A stretch of DNA of 64,000 nucleotides from Leptolyngbya ohadii IS1 (GTDB taxonomy: Bacteria; Cyanobacteriota; Cyanobacteriia; Elainellales; Elainellaceae), in NCBI RefSeq assembly GCF_002215035.1, contig NZ_NKFP01000006.1:818530-882529 (forward strand), written 5' to 3'. The position numbers and the translations under genes were made by a program. Positions 36,242 through 46,470 of this stretch are shown in pieces. The first letter of the stretch is position 1, and each line of letters opens with the position of its first letter. The notes under the pieces were generated by a model. That model did not search any database. It was given only the letters and a program-made list of their open reading frames with translations, and was not told the DNA's origin.

Positions 36242-39004
36242 CTATGCTTCCCGTTCCACAAAAATAACGTTTTCTGTCACTTTCTCAAAGGTGTCGTCGT
36301 GGCTGATCACAAAGAGCTGACGGAAGGACTTGATTCCAGCGATCGCCTCTGCCAGACTTTCGCGGCGAGGTTTATCCATATTGGTCGTCGGCTCATCGAA
36401 GAAGGCGATATCAATATCCGCCAGCACACGCAATAGCGCCAGTCTAACTGCCAGTGCCGCACACATCTGCTCACCCCCGGAGAGATTGACGAAGCGGCGA
36501 GTATGCGCTCCTTCCTGCACAATAATTTCGTATTCGTTTGTCCATTCCAGCGCGACGTTTGGACGGTTGAGCAGTTCGCGGAACAGGCGATCGGCTTCTT
36601 TAGAAATCGACTGCACATAGCGTTCGGTAATGCGGGGAGCGGCTTGCTTGTAGACCTTGCGAGCAGTGTTAATGAACTTGAGGACTTTTTGCTTTTGCTT
36701 CAGTTCAAGCTGTGCCCGATCGCGCTGTTCGGCGATGGCTTTGAGGCTATTAATTTGCAGTTCCAGTTCTGCCAGCAATTTGCGCTGCGGTGGCAGTGCC
36801 CCGGAAATCCGGTCTGCCTGACTGCGGAGGGTGCTGTACTGCTGCTCGATCTGCTCTCCCTGCTGCGGATCGTAGTGCTGCCTTAGGCGATCGTATTCTG
36901 CCTTAATCTGCGATCGGCTGGATTCAAGCTGCTGAATATGGGCGATCGTTTGAATCAGTTCTGATTGAAGTTGGGGCAATCTATCTGCCGTTTGCTGCTG
37001 CTGAAGCACCGTAAGATAGCCGTTCTGATGACTGCGCTGGAGGGATTTCTGCTGTTCGAGCTGGTCTTCTAGCGTTGCAAAGGGGGCAATCTGGCGATCG
37101 ATCGACTGAATTTGCTGCTGAATCTGCTGATAGTCGTGATAGCGATCGGCGTACTGCGATCGGAATTCTTCCTGCTGTGCCAACTGCTGCTGAAGTAACT
37201 GGGCGCGTTCCCTCGGACTGTTGAGGGTCTGGAGTTGCTGGAAGATTTGTTGGCGTTGCTCAAGGCGATCGGGTTCGGTCTGGATGGACTGCTCTAGCTC
37301 ATTCAACCGTGCTTGAAGCTGGTCGATTTCCTGCTGGATATCTTCCTGCTGCGCCTGTTTGCCTTCCAGCGTCGCCACCTCTGCCTGCACTTGATAGAAG
37401 CTTTGAAGCTGGGTTTTGATTTGCTGAATCTGCTGCTGAAGCTTTGTTGCGGACACCTGCTCCGACAAATCCGCCAGAATGCGCCAGAGTGCCTGTAGTA
37501 GATCGGTATTCAGATCCACGCCTGCTTGGACTGCCTCCAACGCCGACTCTACCGAAGCGGTCGCTAACAAAGGAACCGTCTGCTGCACGTCCCGCAAAAT
37601 CTGAATCGCCTCGTCTGCCTTTCCCTGATGCCGATCGCGCTTTGCCTCCCCGTCGCTGACTAGCTGCCGTAGCTCTGCCTCAAACTGTTTGGCGGCTTCC
37701 ACGCGGCTCAACTGTTCCTGAAGCCGATCGCGCTTTTGCTCTAATTCGGGAACGTGCTTGATCTGTGCGCCTGCGGTCTGGATACGATCGATCGCCTGCT
37801 GAAGTTGAGCGGACTCTGCCTGGAGCTTTTGAAGCTGTTTCGTGCCGTTCTTGTACTCGGTTTTGTCGATCTGAAGCTGGTTGAGCTGATCGGTAATGGT
37901 CTTTTGCGCCTGCTCTAGCTGGGTTTGCTGGGCGATCGCCGTCTGAAGCTGCTGAATTTCCGACTCCGCCTGTTCGAGCCGCTCTAGCTGGACTTGCAGC
38001 CGCGTCAGTTCGGTCTGGCGGGTAAGCAGGGTCTGCTGCTGCTGTTCTTTCTGGCGAAGCAGGGTTTGCTTTTGCTTGAGCTGCTGGTCTAGCTGCTTCA
38101 GGGTTTGGTCTGCCTTCAGGTAAGCATCATGACTGGCGCGATTGGCGGTACAGAGTTCCACTGCTTGTTCTGCCTGCTGGACTGCCTGCCGCAATAGGGC
38201 GATCGCCTGCTGTTTACTATCAAGCTGGGTAGTGAGCTGCTGCAATTGCTGGGCGGTCTGTTGAACCTGGTCTGCCTGTGCCGCAAACTGCTCCTTGACT
38301 GCCTGAAGTTTGGCAAGCTCTCCCTCTAGCTGTTGCAGCGTGGTTTCTGACTGCACGATTTCATTGATCACCATTTGCTGGCGATCGCTCAACCCCTCCC
38401 ATTCCGCCAAACTCTCTTCGTGGCGAGCAATGTCCGTATTCAGCTTTTCCACCTGATCCTCGGCGTACTTCTCAAGCTGGCGCGAGTCCTTTTGCACCTG
38501 CTGATACTCTTCCACCTTGAGGATGCTGTCGAATACGGCTTTACGATCCTTTGGGGGCTGAAGGAAATCTACGGTAAACGTGCCCTGGGGAACACCGATC
38601 GTATTGGCAAACAGCCGCGCCAGATCCGTTGCGGGAGCCACACCCAACTGCTGCCGAATCCAGGGCAGAATTTCCGCTTCGATGCTGCGATACTCTAGCC
38701 GAACGTTGAGCTGCGGGTCATAAATGGTGTAGCCCTTGCTGGTACATCTCTGAATCTCGTAGGTGCGCCCATCCCGATCGGAAATAAACGTCACAATTGC
38801 CTGGGCACTATTTGCCCCGTTGCGAATCAAATCCTCGACCTTGTACGCCCCCCGGTGGTTAAACATTACCCAGGCGATCGCCTCCAGGATGCTCGTCTTC
38901 CCGGCTCCGTTTTCCCCACAGATGGCGTTTGTCCCCGGCTGAAAGGAGAAATGGCGATCGCGGTGGGTTTTGAAGTTTTTGAGGGTGACGGAGAGGAGTT
39001 GCAT
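36242..39004 (-). CDS. SbcC/Rad50-like SMC-family ATPase without zinc hook
   Basis: 920 residues. The N-terminal ATPase lobe has Walker A CGENGAGKTSILEA and VPQGTFTVDFLQPPKDRKAVFD. The C-terminal lobe has the signature LSGGEQMCAALAVRLALL and Walker B IDIAFFDEPTTNMDKPRRE. Between them lie two long Gln/Leu-rich coiled coils (about 180-440 and 520-740). The protein has only four Cys, none in a CxxC, so the usual Rad50 zinc hook is missing. The centre (about 440-520, with ADEAIQILRDVQQTVPLLAT) is a helical insert. The family clamps DNA ends with an SbcD/Mre11 nuclease, which is not adjacent here. Confidence 0.88.
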   Translation of the reverse strand: MQLLSVTLKNFKTHRDRHFSFQPGTNAICGENGAGKTSILEAIAWVMFNHRGAYKVEDLIRNGANSAQAIVTFISDRDGRTYEIQRCTSKGYTIYDPQLNVRLEYRSIEAEILPWIRQQLGVAPATDLARLFANTIGVPQGTFTVDFLQPPKDRKAVFDSILKVEEYQQVQKDSRQLEKYAEDQVEKLNTDIARHEESLAEWEGLSDRQQMVINEIVQSETTLQQLEGELAKLQAVKEQFAAQADQVQQTAQQLQQLTTQLDSKQQAIALLRQAVQQAEQAVELCTANRASHDAYLKADQTLKQLDQQLKQKQTLLRQKEQQQQTLLTRQTELTRLQVQLERLEQAESEIQQLQTAIAQQTQLEQAQKTITDQLNQLQIDKTEYKNGTKQLQKLQAESAQLQQAIDRIQTAGAQIKHVPELEQKRDRLQEQLSRVEAAKQFEAELRQLVSDGEAKRDRHQGKADEAIQILRDVQQTVPLLATASVESALEAVQAGVDLNTDLLQALWRILADLSEQVSATKLQQQIQQIKTQLQSFYQVQAEVATLEGKQAQQEDIQQEIDQLQARLNELEQSIQTEPDRLEQRQQIFQQLQTLNSPRERAQLLQQQLAQQEEFRSQYADRYHDYQQIQQQIQSIDRQIAPFATLEDQLEQQKSLQRSHQNGYLTVLQQQQTADRLPQLQSELIQTIAHIQQLESSRSQIKAEYDRLRQHYDPQQGEQIEQQYSTLRSQADRISGALPPQRKLLAELELQINSLKAIAEQRDRAQLELKQKQKVLKFINTARKVYKQAAPRITERYVQSISKEADRLFRELLNRPNVALEWTNEYEIIVQEGAHTRRFVNLSGGEQMCAALAVRLALLRVLADIDIAFFDEPTTNMDKPRRESLAEAIAGIKSFRQLFVISHDDTFEKVTENVIFVEREA

Positions 39005-39667
39005 TGCGGAGGGTGGGGAGTGAGGAGTGGGAAGCGGAGGAGGCGAAGGGATGAGGGGATGGGGAGCGGGGGAGCAGGGAGCAGGGGAAATTAGGGGTTT
39101 TTAGGGGAAGGGTTGTATCTCGATTACGTTGATTTCGGGGCGGGGTTTTGGTTTGTTTTTGGCGCTTGTTTTTGTTGGAGGGGACTGGTTGCTCATATTT
39201 CGTTCAGAGCAGAACAATTGAACCAGTCTCTACCGCTAGTGTACCCTGTTTTCTCTGGGGCAGGAGGTTTGTGCGGGTTGGGATCTACTGCTTTGTAATT
39301 TAATTCGTGGCTCTTGTGGGGTGGGCATCTGGTCTCCCTTTCGGGATCAATTTCGCCCCCAGGCAGTTTCATGGATAATCACTTGGAACTTCACTCAAAC
39401 CCGATCGTCTCAAAGCGAGGAAAGCCAGACAGATGAACCTCAGGGACGGATTGAACACCCGCGGTCCGGGGCGGTCTCCAGAAGGGGGTATTCTTTAGAG
39501 AGCCAGAGTAGAGTATTATCTTGCTTTGAACCTCTATTGTTAAAAAGTAGATACATTTATAAGCTGCCCTAATTTCGATTCGGATGTTGATGCCGATTGA
39601 TGCGATCGATTGTTTTAGGGGCAGGGTAAAGGAGAACGACAGCAGAACGTTAGGGTGAGGAGGCTCG
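39005..39667. other. Divergent intergenic region with purine-rich repeat
   Basis: 663 bp between the SbcC-like gene and the exporter. The part at 39010-39095 is purine-rich on the plus strand with GGGGAGCAGGGAGCAGGGGA, the same motif that begins the arms of the inverted repeat at 4379. A GAGGAGG ribosome-binding site precedes the exporter permease. No other element is seen. Confidence 0.55.
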
Positions 39668-40486
39668 GTGTTGAACGGTCGGATCGCAAAAAAATGGAAT
39701 CGATTTCGGACGCTCGGCTATCACCGAGACTGGGAAAACTATCGGGATTTGCTGATTGTCCTGGTTGAGAAAGAACTAAAAGTCCGCTACGGCAATAAGG
39801 CGCTGGGCTATGTTTGGTCGATCGCCAATCCGCTTGCCTCGGCGCTGGTTTACTTTGTTGCTTTTGGCATTTTGATGCGGGTTAATATTCCCGGCTATCC
39901 GGTGATTCTGCTTTCAGGTATTTTTCCCTGGCAGTGGTTTGGTAATGTTGTGAGTGCTTCGCCAAACGTCTTCGTGGGAAACTCCAGCATTATCAAGAAG
40001 GTGAATTTCCCCCGCAACATCGTCCTGCTTTGCACCACGCTGAATCACATGATCCACTACGTGATTTCGCTCCCGGTGCTGGCTCTCTTCCTAATTGCCT
40101 TTAACCACAAGCCTACTCTGACGTGGCTTTGGGGCATTCCCCTCCTGCTGGTGATCCATTTTGTAATGGTGTACGGGATTGGGTTGGCACTTGCCTCGAT
40201 TAATTTGTTTTTCCGCGACCTGGAACGGTTAACGAGTATTGTGCTGAACTTCGTCTTTTTCCTGACGCCCATTCTTTACCCGCTGGAGCAAATCCCCGAA
40301 CATCTCCGCAAGTATATCTGGCTTAACCCTGCCGCGCCGCTGATTGTGAGCTGGCGTGAATTGTTCCTCTACGGCAAGGTGGAACCGATGTACATCCTTT
40401 ATAGCCTGCTGTATGCGATCGCCTTCTTTGCGATCGGGCAGACCATTTACCGCAAGCTTTCCTGGAAATTTGCAGAACTGATATGA
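39668..40486 (+). CDS. Polysaccharide ABC exporter permease (Wzm/TagG-like)
   Basis: 272 residues from a GTG with GAGGAGG upstream. A cytoplasmic leader ending in LLIVLVEKELKVRYGNKALGYVWS is the typical start of ABC-2 polysaccharide permeases. Six hydrophobic helices follow, with FFLTPILYPLEQIPEHLRKYIWLNP in the C-terminal loop. With the downstream ATPase (4-bp ATGA overlap) it exports undecaprenyl-linked glycans across the inner membrane. Confidence 0.92.
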   Translation: MLNGRIAKKWNRFRTLGYHRDWENYRDLLIVLVEKELKVRYGNKALGYVWSIANPLASALVYFVAFGILMRVNIPGYPVILLSGIFPWQWFGNVVSASPNVFVGNSSIIKKVNFPRNIVLLCTTLNHMIHYVISLPVLALFLIAFNHKPTLTWLWGIPLLLVIHFVMVYGIGLALASINLFFRDLERLTSIVLNFVFFLTPILYPLEQIPEHLRKYIWLNPAAPLIVSWRELFLYGKVEPMYILYSLLYAIAFFAIGQTIYRKLSWKFAELI

Positions 40487-41262
40487 AAGAGCCAGTTATT
40501 ACTTTCTATAACGTCAGTAAGTCCTATCCGCTCTATCGGCATATTCGGGGTATCAAAAATTTCGTCTTCAATATGCCCAAGCATCTGAAAACGATGCAAA
40601 AGGAGCAGTATGAGGCGCTGCGAGACATTTCCTTTGAGGTGTACGAAGGCGAAAACTTCGGTGTAATTGGCAACAACGGAGCCGGAAAAAGTACGACACT
40701 GGGTTTGATTGCGGGTGTGCTAAAGCCGAATCGGGGACGGGTAATTGTGCGGCGGCGGGTATCTCCCCTACTGGCACTGGGGGCAGGCTTCCATCCTGAG
40801 CTGAGCGGGCGGGAGAATATCATGCTCAACGGCGTACTGATGGGGCTGACCCGTCGGGAAATCCGCGAAAAAGAAGAGGAAATTATCGAGTTTTCCGAGC
40901 TGGGTGAGTTTATTAACCATCCGCTGCGGATGTACTCCACCGGGATGATTGCCCGTTTGGGGTTCTCGGTTGTTGCCCATCTCGATCCGGAAATTTTGCT
41001 GATCGATGAAGTTCTGGGCGTGGGCGATATCCGCTTTCAAAGGAAATGTCTGGAGAAAATGAAAACCTTCCAGGACAGCAACGTGACAATGGTGCTAGTA
41101 ACCCACTCTGTAGCTAGCGTCATCAACCTTTGCGATCGCGTCATGTGGATCGAGGATCACGAAGTCAAAATGGTTGGTGATCCGGAGGAAGTGGTGACTT
41201 GCTACTCTAAGGCAGCGGGTGTACCGCTTGACCTGAGCGCGGTGAATAAAGCGAAGCTGTAA
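40483..41262 (+). CDS. Polysaccharide ABC exporter ATP-binding protein (Wzt/KpsT-like)
   Basis: 259 residues. Walker A is GNNGAGKSTTLG, the signature YSTGMIARLGF and Walker B ILLIDEVLGVGD, all characteristic of the polysaccharide-export ATPases. The protein ends soon after the core, without the long carbohydrate-binding C-terminal domain of Wzt, so recognition of the glycan end is not via that domain. Translation is coupled to the permease. The next genes, a sulfotransferase and a glycosyltransferase, suggest a modified surface glycan. Confidence 0.93.
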   Translation: MKEPVITFYNVSKSYPLYRHIRGIKNFVFNMPKHLKTMQKEQYEALRDISFEVYEGENFGVIGNNGAGKSTTLGLIAGVLKPNRGRVIVRRRVSPLLALGAGFHPELSGRENIMLNGVLMGLTRREIREKEEEIIEFSELGEFINHPLRMYSTGMIARLGFSVVAHLDPEILLIDEVLGVGDIRFQRKCLEKMKTFQDSNVTMVLVTHSVASVINLCDRVMWIEDHEVKMVGDPEEVVTCYSKAAGVPLDLSAVNKAKL

Positions 41263-41311
41263 GGCAAAAACTAAAACAATAGGCAGTAGGCAATAGGCAG
41301 TAGCGACGGGC

Positions 41312-43045
41312 ATGAGAAACTTTCCGGCACAGTACACCCTGAATGATGAGGATGTGTTGTATTTCTCCCACATCCCTAAAACCGCAGGCATGACCTTTCG
41401 GACGATCGTGGAAGACCAGTTCGACGATCGAGAAATCTGCCCCGCTACGCTCAATGCCCAGGTTGCCAAAATTCCGAAGGATGAACTGAAAAACTATCGC
41501 CTGTTTCGCGGACACCTGGGATTTATCAACATTCCCGATCTGCTGCCCGGCAAGCGAGTGGTCAACGTCACGATTCTGCGAGAGCCGATCGCCCGTGTGA
41601 TTTCCCACTACGACTACATCCGCCGGATGCCGGGAGATCCGCACTACGAAGCGGTGAAGGATATGACCCTGGCGGAGTTTGCTCAGAAGTTGACTGCCGG
41701 AAAGGTTGGCAAAAATATCCAGACCTACCACGTCGCGAAGGCAATGCGGTTCAAGCTGGATGACCTGACTCCAGAAGAGACGCTGACGCTGGCAAAGGAA
41801 AGTTTGGATAGCTTTGCATTTGTTGGATTGGTGGAGCGATTTCAAGACTCGCTGTTTCTGCTGTCCTACATTCTGGGATGGAAGCCAATCCTCAACAGCC
41901 GCAAGGAAAACGCCGCCAAAAAGAAAAAGTCCTTTGACGAAATCCCGGCGGAAACGCTGGAAATCATCAAGGCAAATTCGCTGCTCGACCTGGAGCTGTT
42001 CCATTACGCCCAGGAAATTTTCGAGATGCGGTTTAACGAGATGGTGCAGCAGTTGATTGCCCAGTTCGGCAATTCCTCCGATCAAGCAGAGAATATTTCC
42101 AGCGATCGCCTCAAGGAACTTCTAGAACTGCACTACGAGCAGCGCTATCGCGATCGAGCCGTTACCCCTTCCCCCACTCTGCTCTACGATTTCGGTCAGG
42201 CTTTGCGCGGCGTGGGCTGGCAGCGGCGAGAATGTCCGCCTTCGGGTCCGCCTGCCTATCGGTGGACGGGGCCGGGCACGCTTTCCACCCTGGATTTGCC
42301 GCAAATCGCCGTTCCGCAGGAAGATTGTCTGCTGGAGTTTCGCGTGATTGCAACCCAGGCAACTGCCCCCGATATTCTAGAAAGCCTATCTGTTTCGGTG
42401 AATCGGCATCCGGTCAAGCTCTACCCGATGCACAGCGATCGCGGCGTGAAGCTGATCCAGGCGGCGGTGGCTCCCGAACTGCTGAAATCAGAAAGACCCT
42501 TTACCGAGATCAAGTTTGAGGTCGATCGCGTTACGTCCCTGAATGCGGTTAATCCCCTCGACCCCGATACGCGACTGGTGGGTGTGGCGTTGAACTACGT
42601 GCAGGTCTTTCCGCAAAGTGCCGAGAAGCAGTACAGTGCGGCGACTCAGTTGTTTGAAGATCAGGCTTGGCAGGAGGCGATCGATTTTCTAAAGCAGCAC
42701 GTTCAGCCGCAGGAAACGGTGGTTGCGCCGCTGGCGTTCCGGGTGATGCTCAACAATCCGGTGCTGGACTACGAGGCATTTCTAGACGGCAAACCCGCAG
42801 AATGGGTCGTTCTGCATAAGGGCGTAGCGGCACAGATCAGCACGATTTTAATGAAGCTGCTCGGTCGCGGATTGTCTCCCGTTTTCGCCAACGAAGTGTT
42901 TGTGGTGTACTCGAATCATCGCGGCATTTCGACGACTAGCTATGTTTCTAAGCATGTTCGTCCGGTGTATATCGATCGGGTCAAGAAGAACGTGGAGCAT
43001 AGGCTGAAGACGATTTATCGGCAGTACGCAGGGAAAAAGCGATAG
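41312..43045 (+). CDS. Sulfotransferase family protein with C-terminal beta domain
   Basis: 577 residues. The PAPS 5'-phosphosulfate loop is FSHIPKTAGMTF and the 3'-phosphate motif TILREPIARVISHYDY, as in heparan-type (sulfotransferase family 2) enzymes. The catalytic module covers about 260 residues. The remaining 300 residues form a separate region with GTLSTLDLPQIAVPQEDCLL and VSVNRHPVKL, which reads as a beta-sandwich-like domain also seen next to glycan enzymes; I cannot name it. It probably sulfates the exported polysaccharide. It lies between the exporter ATPase (49-bp gap) and a glycosyltransferase (8-bp gap). Confidence 0.87.
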   Translation: MRNFPAQYTLNDEDVLYFSHIPKTAGMTFRTIVEDQFDDREICPATLNAQVAKIPKDELKNYRLFRGHLGFINIPDLLPGKRVVNVTILREPIARVISHYDYIRRMPGDPHYEAVKDMTLAEFAQKLTAGKVGKNIQTYHVAKAMRFKLDDLTPEETLTLAKESLDSFAFVGLVERFQDSLFLLSYILGWKPILNSRKENAAKKKKSFDEIPAETLEIIKANSLLDLELFHYAQEIFEMRFNEMVQQLIAQFGNSSDQAENISSDRLKELLELHYEQRYRDRAVTPSPTLLYDFGQALRGVGWQRRECPPSGPPAYRWTGPGTLSTLDLPQIAVPQEDCLLEFRVIATQATAPDILESLSVSVNRHPVKLYPMHSDRGVKLIQAAVAPELLKSERPFTEIKFEVDRVTSLNAVNPLDPDTRLVGVALNYVQVFPQSAEKQYSAATQLFEDQAWQEAIDFLKQHVQPQETVVAPLAFRVMLNNPVLDYEAFLDGKPAEWVVLHKGVAAQISTILMKLLGRGLSPVFANEVFVVYSNHRGISTTSYVSKHVRPVYIDRVKKNVEHRLKTIYRQYAGKKR

Positions 43046-43053
43046 TTCCAAAG

Positions 43054-44196
43054 ATGAGCGGAGTCGGTGAGCCACACGAAAACTCAGCGCAAGTCGTTGC
43101 CAGTTTGCCTTTTGTCGGACGAAAGCCGACCGGACTCGCTACCTACGCGATTAACCTGACTGCTGAGCTAACCCTGCCCGGATTAACTTTGTTGGCTCCC
43201 TCAGCCCTGAAGCAGCACACTCAACCCAAGCAGCCCTGCTACGAAATTCCGGGGGGCATGAGTGCGGAGGAGGGCAAAGCGGGACATTTTCGTCGCCTGA
43301 AGTGGACGCAGTTTCAGCTTCCGGGAATTTATCGCCAGCTTCAATCCGATTTGCTGTTTTCTCTGGTGCCGGAGGCTCCGATCGGAACAATCTCCCGAAC
43401 AAAGTGCCAATCGATCGTCATGGTTCACGATCTGATTCCGCTGCGCTTTCCCAACTGGCGATCGCCCCTGTTCCACTATGCGCGTCTTTATGTGCCGCAG
43501 GTTTTGAAGCAGGCGGATCATATTCTCTGCAATTCCCAGGCAACGGCTCAGGATGTCTGCGATTTTTATGGCGTTCCTGCCCACAAGATTACCCCTGTTC
43601 TGCTGTCCCACGATTCCCGTCACTTTTGCGTCCCTGATGCCTCCCCGGAGCCAATTTCTGAGCGTCCCTACTTCTTTTACGTTGGACGGCACGACCCCTA
43701 TAAGAATTTGATACGACTGATTCGCGCCTTTTCTGCTTTACCCCACCGGCAAGAGTACGATTTGCTGATTGCAGGCTCCCCCGATCCGCGCTACACACCT
43801 CTCCTGAAACAGCAGGCGATCGACAAAGGCGTATCCGAGCAAGTGAAGTTTCTCGACTATGTGGAATACGATCAGCTTCCCGTGCTGCTCAATCGATCGA
43901 TCGCCCTGGTCTATCCCAGCCTGTGGGAAGGGTTTGGGTTTCCCGTTCTAGAAGCGATGGCTTGTGGCGCTCCGGTGATCACGTCTAACTTGTCCTCCCT
44001 GCCCGAAGTTGCTGGCGATGCGGCGATTTTGATTGATCCGTATGACGAGCAGGCTTTAGCAGATGCAATGGCACAAGTGGCAACCGATGATCAGACGCGA
44101 CAAGATTTGCGATCGGCAGGTTTAAAGCGAGCGAGCGAGTTTAGCTGGGCAAAAACAGGACAACAAACGGCAGAAGTGCTGCAAAGGTTTATCTAG
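43054..44196 (+). CDS. Family 4 glycosyltransferase
   Basis: 380 residues with the GT-B fold. The donor-binding region has [19 protein letters not shown] and the E-x7-E motif in [17 protein letters not shown]. The N-terminal half carries [16 protein letters not shown], typical of mannosyl/rhamnosyl transferases of the WbaZ-like group. It builds the polysaccharide exported by the two upstream genes. It starts 8 bp after the sulfotransferase stop. Confidence 0.92.
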   Translation: MSGVGEPHENSAQVVASLPFVGRKPTGLATYAINLTAELTLPGLTLLAPSALKQHTQPKQPCYEIPGGMSAEEGKAGHFRRLKWTQFQLPGIYRQLQSDLLFSLVPEAPIGTISRTKCQSIVMVHDLIPLRFPNWRSPLFHYARLYVPQVLKQADHILCNSQATAQDVCDFYGVPAHKITPVLLSHDSRHFCVPDASPEPISERPYFFYVGRHDPYKNLIRLIRAFSALPHRQEYDLLIAGSPDPRYTPLLKQQAIDKGVSEQVKFLDYVEYDQLPVLLNRSIALVYPSLWEGFGFPVLEAMACGAPVITSNLSSLPEVAGDAAILIDPYDEQALADAMAQVATDDQTRQDLRSAGLKRASEFSWAKTGQQTAEVLQRFI

Positions 44197-44306
44197 ACCG
44201 ATCGGCTAGATGTTGCAAAACCTATCGTTTTGGGCTGAGGAACGATCGTTTGTTGAAGAATAGGAGAGAAGCTGTCCTACAGCCGTTCTAAACCTTCGTT
44301 GGAATT

Positions 44307-44768
44307 ATGACAAATACAACCTATCCCCATACCCCCGACCTCGACGCCTCAGATTATCTGGTTGTGGGGCTGGCAACCTGCTTTATTAAACAGGATGGCG
44401 AAGTGCATGCCGTCCATGTGGTAGAACCGATTCCCTCGGCGGCTCTGGAAGCGCTCAGTAAGGGCATTGCAACGTCCTACGAATTTGCCTGCGCGACAAC
44501 GATCGGGTCGGTGCTGTCTAATGGCAATCCAACTTTGCTGGCAGAACTGCCGCCCGACACTCAATTCTGCGATGATTTTGCCTTCCGCGCTACGGCTGCT
44601 GCCCGCACTTATAAGAGCCGATCGCAGAGCCAAAGCCTGATTCCCGTGGGAACGACCAAGCGCGACTTTAATTTTTCCACCGAACGAAAGCGCGTCCTCA
44701 ACTCCGATCGCATTGTCAAAACCGAGGATAATGTGAAGCAGCACGCCTATACGCATCAAGTGCTTTAA
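44307..44768 (+). CDS. Conserved cyanobacterial hypothetical protein
   Basis: 153 residues. The N-terminal 90 residues look like a compact domain (YLVVGLATCFIKQDGEVHAV; PIPSAALEALSKGIATSYEF) and the C-terminal 60 are polar and probably disordered, ending HAYTHQVL. I do not recognise the family by name. It sits 36 bp upstream of a GST gene and may be co-transcribed. No signal peptide or membrane segment. Confidence 0.7.
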   Translation: MTNTTYPHTPDLDASDYLVVGLATCFIKQDGEVHAVHVVEPIPSAALEALSKGIATSYEFACATTIGSVLSNGNPTLLAELPPDTQFCDDFAFRATAAARTYKSRSQSQSLIPVGTTKRDFNFSTERKRVLNSDRIVKTEDNVKQHAYTHQVL

Positions 44769-44804
44769 TCCAGTGCTGTAGTTCAGGTTCAAGAAAATCA
44801 ATCT

Positions 44805-45368
44805 ATGCTCAAACTTTACGGCGGAGCCAGAAGCCGCGCCTCGATCGTCCAGTGGTATTTGGAGGAATTGGGGGTTCCCTACGAGTACGTTCTGCTAGAT
44901 ATGCAGGCAGGACAGCACAAAGAACCGGACTTCCTGGCAATTAATCCGTTTGGCAAGGTTCCTGCGATCGAAGAAAACGGCTATCGGCTGTGGGAGTCCG
45001 GTGCAATTTTGCTCTATCTGTCTGAAAAGTACGACACCGCCATTTCAACGCCAGAGCAACGCGCCACGATCGCCCAATGGGTGCTGTTTGCCAATGCCAC
45101 CCTGGGACCGGGAATTTTTGTGGAAGCAAGCCGTGAGCGGGAAATGCCGCGCCTTCTGGCACCCCTGAATCAAATCTTTGAGCAGCAGCCCTTCCTGCTA
45201 GGTGAGCAATTCTCTGCCGCCGATGTCGCAGTCGGCTCGATGCTGGCGTATATGCCGCTGATGCTCAAGATTGGCTTTGAGGACTATCCGGGAATTGCGG
45301 ACTATCTCAAGCGCATCGCAGAACGTCCCGGTTTCCAAAAGACGCTCGGAGGTCGGAAGGCAGCATAG
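44805..45368 (+). CDS. Glutathione S-transferase family protein
   Basis: 187 residues. The thioredoxin-like N-terminal domain has LYGGARSRASIVQWYLEE and KVPAIEENGYRLWESGAILLYLSEK with the glutathione-binding ES pair. The helical C-terminal domain has GEQFSAADVAVGSMLAY with the conserved Asp. It conjugates glutathione or reduces peroxides; the substrate is unknown. It converges on argC. Confidence 0.92.
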   Translation: MLKLYGGARSRASIVQWYLEELGVPYEYVLLDMQAGQHKEPDFLAINPFGKVPAIEENGYRLWESGAILLYLSEKYDTAISTPEQRATIAQWVLFANATLGPGIFVEASREREMPRLLAPLNQIFEQQPFLLGEQFSAADVAVGSMLAYMPLMLKIGFEDYPGIADYLKRIAERPGFQKTLGGRKAA

Positions 45369-45411
45369 AGTTTGTGATCGGTTGGGAGAAAGGCGATTCG
45401 GATTTAAAACC

Positions 45412-46470
45412 TTAGGGATAAAAACTAAGCTGCGGCAGTCCTAGCGTTTCCTCCCAGCCCATCATTAGGTTAAGGCACTGGATTGCCTGTCCCGCCTGAC
45501 CCTTCATCAGGTTATCGATCGCCGACATTACAATTACGCGATCGGTGCGGGGATCAACTTCAATGCCGATATAGCAAAGGTTTGTGCCACAAGCCCACTT
45601 GGTTTGCGGATAGGTGCCGCTCGGCAGGATCTTCACCCAGGGCGAGGAGCGGTAAAACGCCTGATAAATCGTAATCAGATCGTCGCGCACCAATCCCGGA
45701 TCGCGCAGCGTGGCGTATACCGTTGCCAGAATTCCGCGCACCATCGGAATCAGGTGAGGCGTGAACTGAATCAGCACCTCATGCCCCGCTAGATCGCTAC
45801 ACACTTCTTCGATTTCCGGCGTATGACGATGTCGTCCAACGTTGTACGCGCCAAGGGACTGATCCGCTTCTGCCAAGAGTAAATTCGTTTTTGCCTGACG
45901 ACCGCCGCCGGAGGTTCCAGATTTTGCGTCGATAATGGCGGATTCGGGGACAACCAAGCCCTGCTTCAGGAGCGGCGAGAGTGCCAGCAGACTGGCGGTA
46001 GGGTAGCAGCCCGGACAGCCCACAAGTTGAGCTTCGGCAATGCGATCGCGGTAAAGCTCCGGCAAACCATACACAGCGGTTTCGGCGATGTCTCGATCGG
46101 TTCTTTGTCTGCCGTACCACGTTTCATAGGTATCCAGATTGCTGAAGCGATAGTCTGCGGACAGATCCAGCACCTTGCAGCCCTTGGCTAACAGAGCAGG
46201 AGCCATATCGCAGGCAAGACCGTTGGGCAGCGACAGAAAAACGACGCGGCAGCGATTGCCAATTTCTTCTAGATCGATCGGCTCGATTACAAGCTTGGTG
46301 TAGTGTCCCAGGTGGGGGTAAAGATCAGAGAATGCCTTGCCTGCACTGCTTTCGCCACCCACATAAACCAGTTCGAGTTTGGGATGATCAGCCAGCAATC
46401 GCACGAGCTGAACGCCACCATAGCCCGACGCGCCGATGATGCCAACGGGTATCCGCTCTGAATCCCCCAT
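45412..46470 (-). CDS. argC: N-acetyl-gamma-glutamyl-phosphate reductase
   Basis: 352 residues from the ATG at 46470 (a TTG 18 bp further is the only longer start). The NADP motif is [18 protein letters not shown] and the catalytic Cys is in [14 protein letters not shown]. The His region [12 protein letters not shown] is also conserved. It makes N-acetylglutamate semialdehyde in arginine synthesis. The gene stands alone here. Confidence 0.96.
   Translation of the reverse strand: MGDSERIPVGIIGASGYGGVQLVRLLADHPKLELVYVGGESSAGKAFSDLYPHLGHYTKLVIEPIDLEEIGNRCRVVFLSLPNGLACDMAPALLAKGCKVLDLSADYRFSNLDTYETWYGRQRTDRDIAETAVYGLPELYRDRIAEAQLVGCPGCYPTASLLALSPLLKQGLVVPESAIIDAKSGTSGGGRQAKTNLLLAEADQSLGAYNVGRHRHTPEIEEVCSDLAGHEVLIQFTPHLIPMVRGILATVYATLRDPGLVRDDLITIYQAFYRSSPWVKILPSGTYPQTKWACGTNLCYIGIEVDPRTDRVIVMSAIDNLMKGQAGQAIQCLNLMMGWEETLGLPQLSFYP

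Noticed and set aside
41207-42085. 292-residue minus-strand frame
   Set aside because: Antisense to the sulfotransferase; composition is that of a shadow frame.
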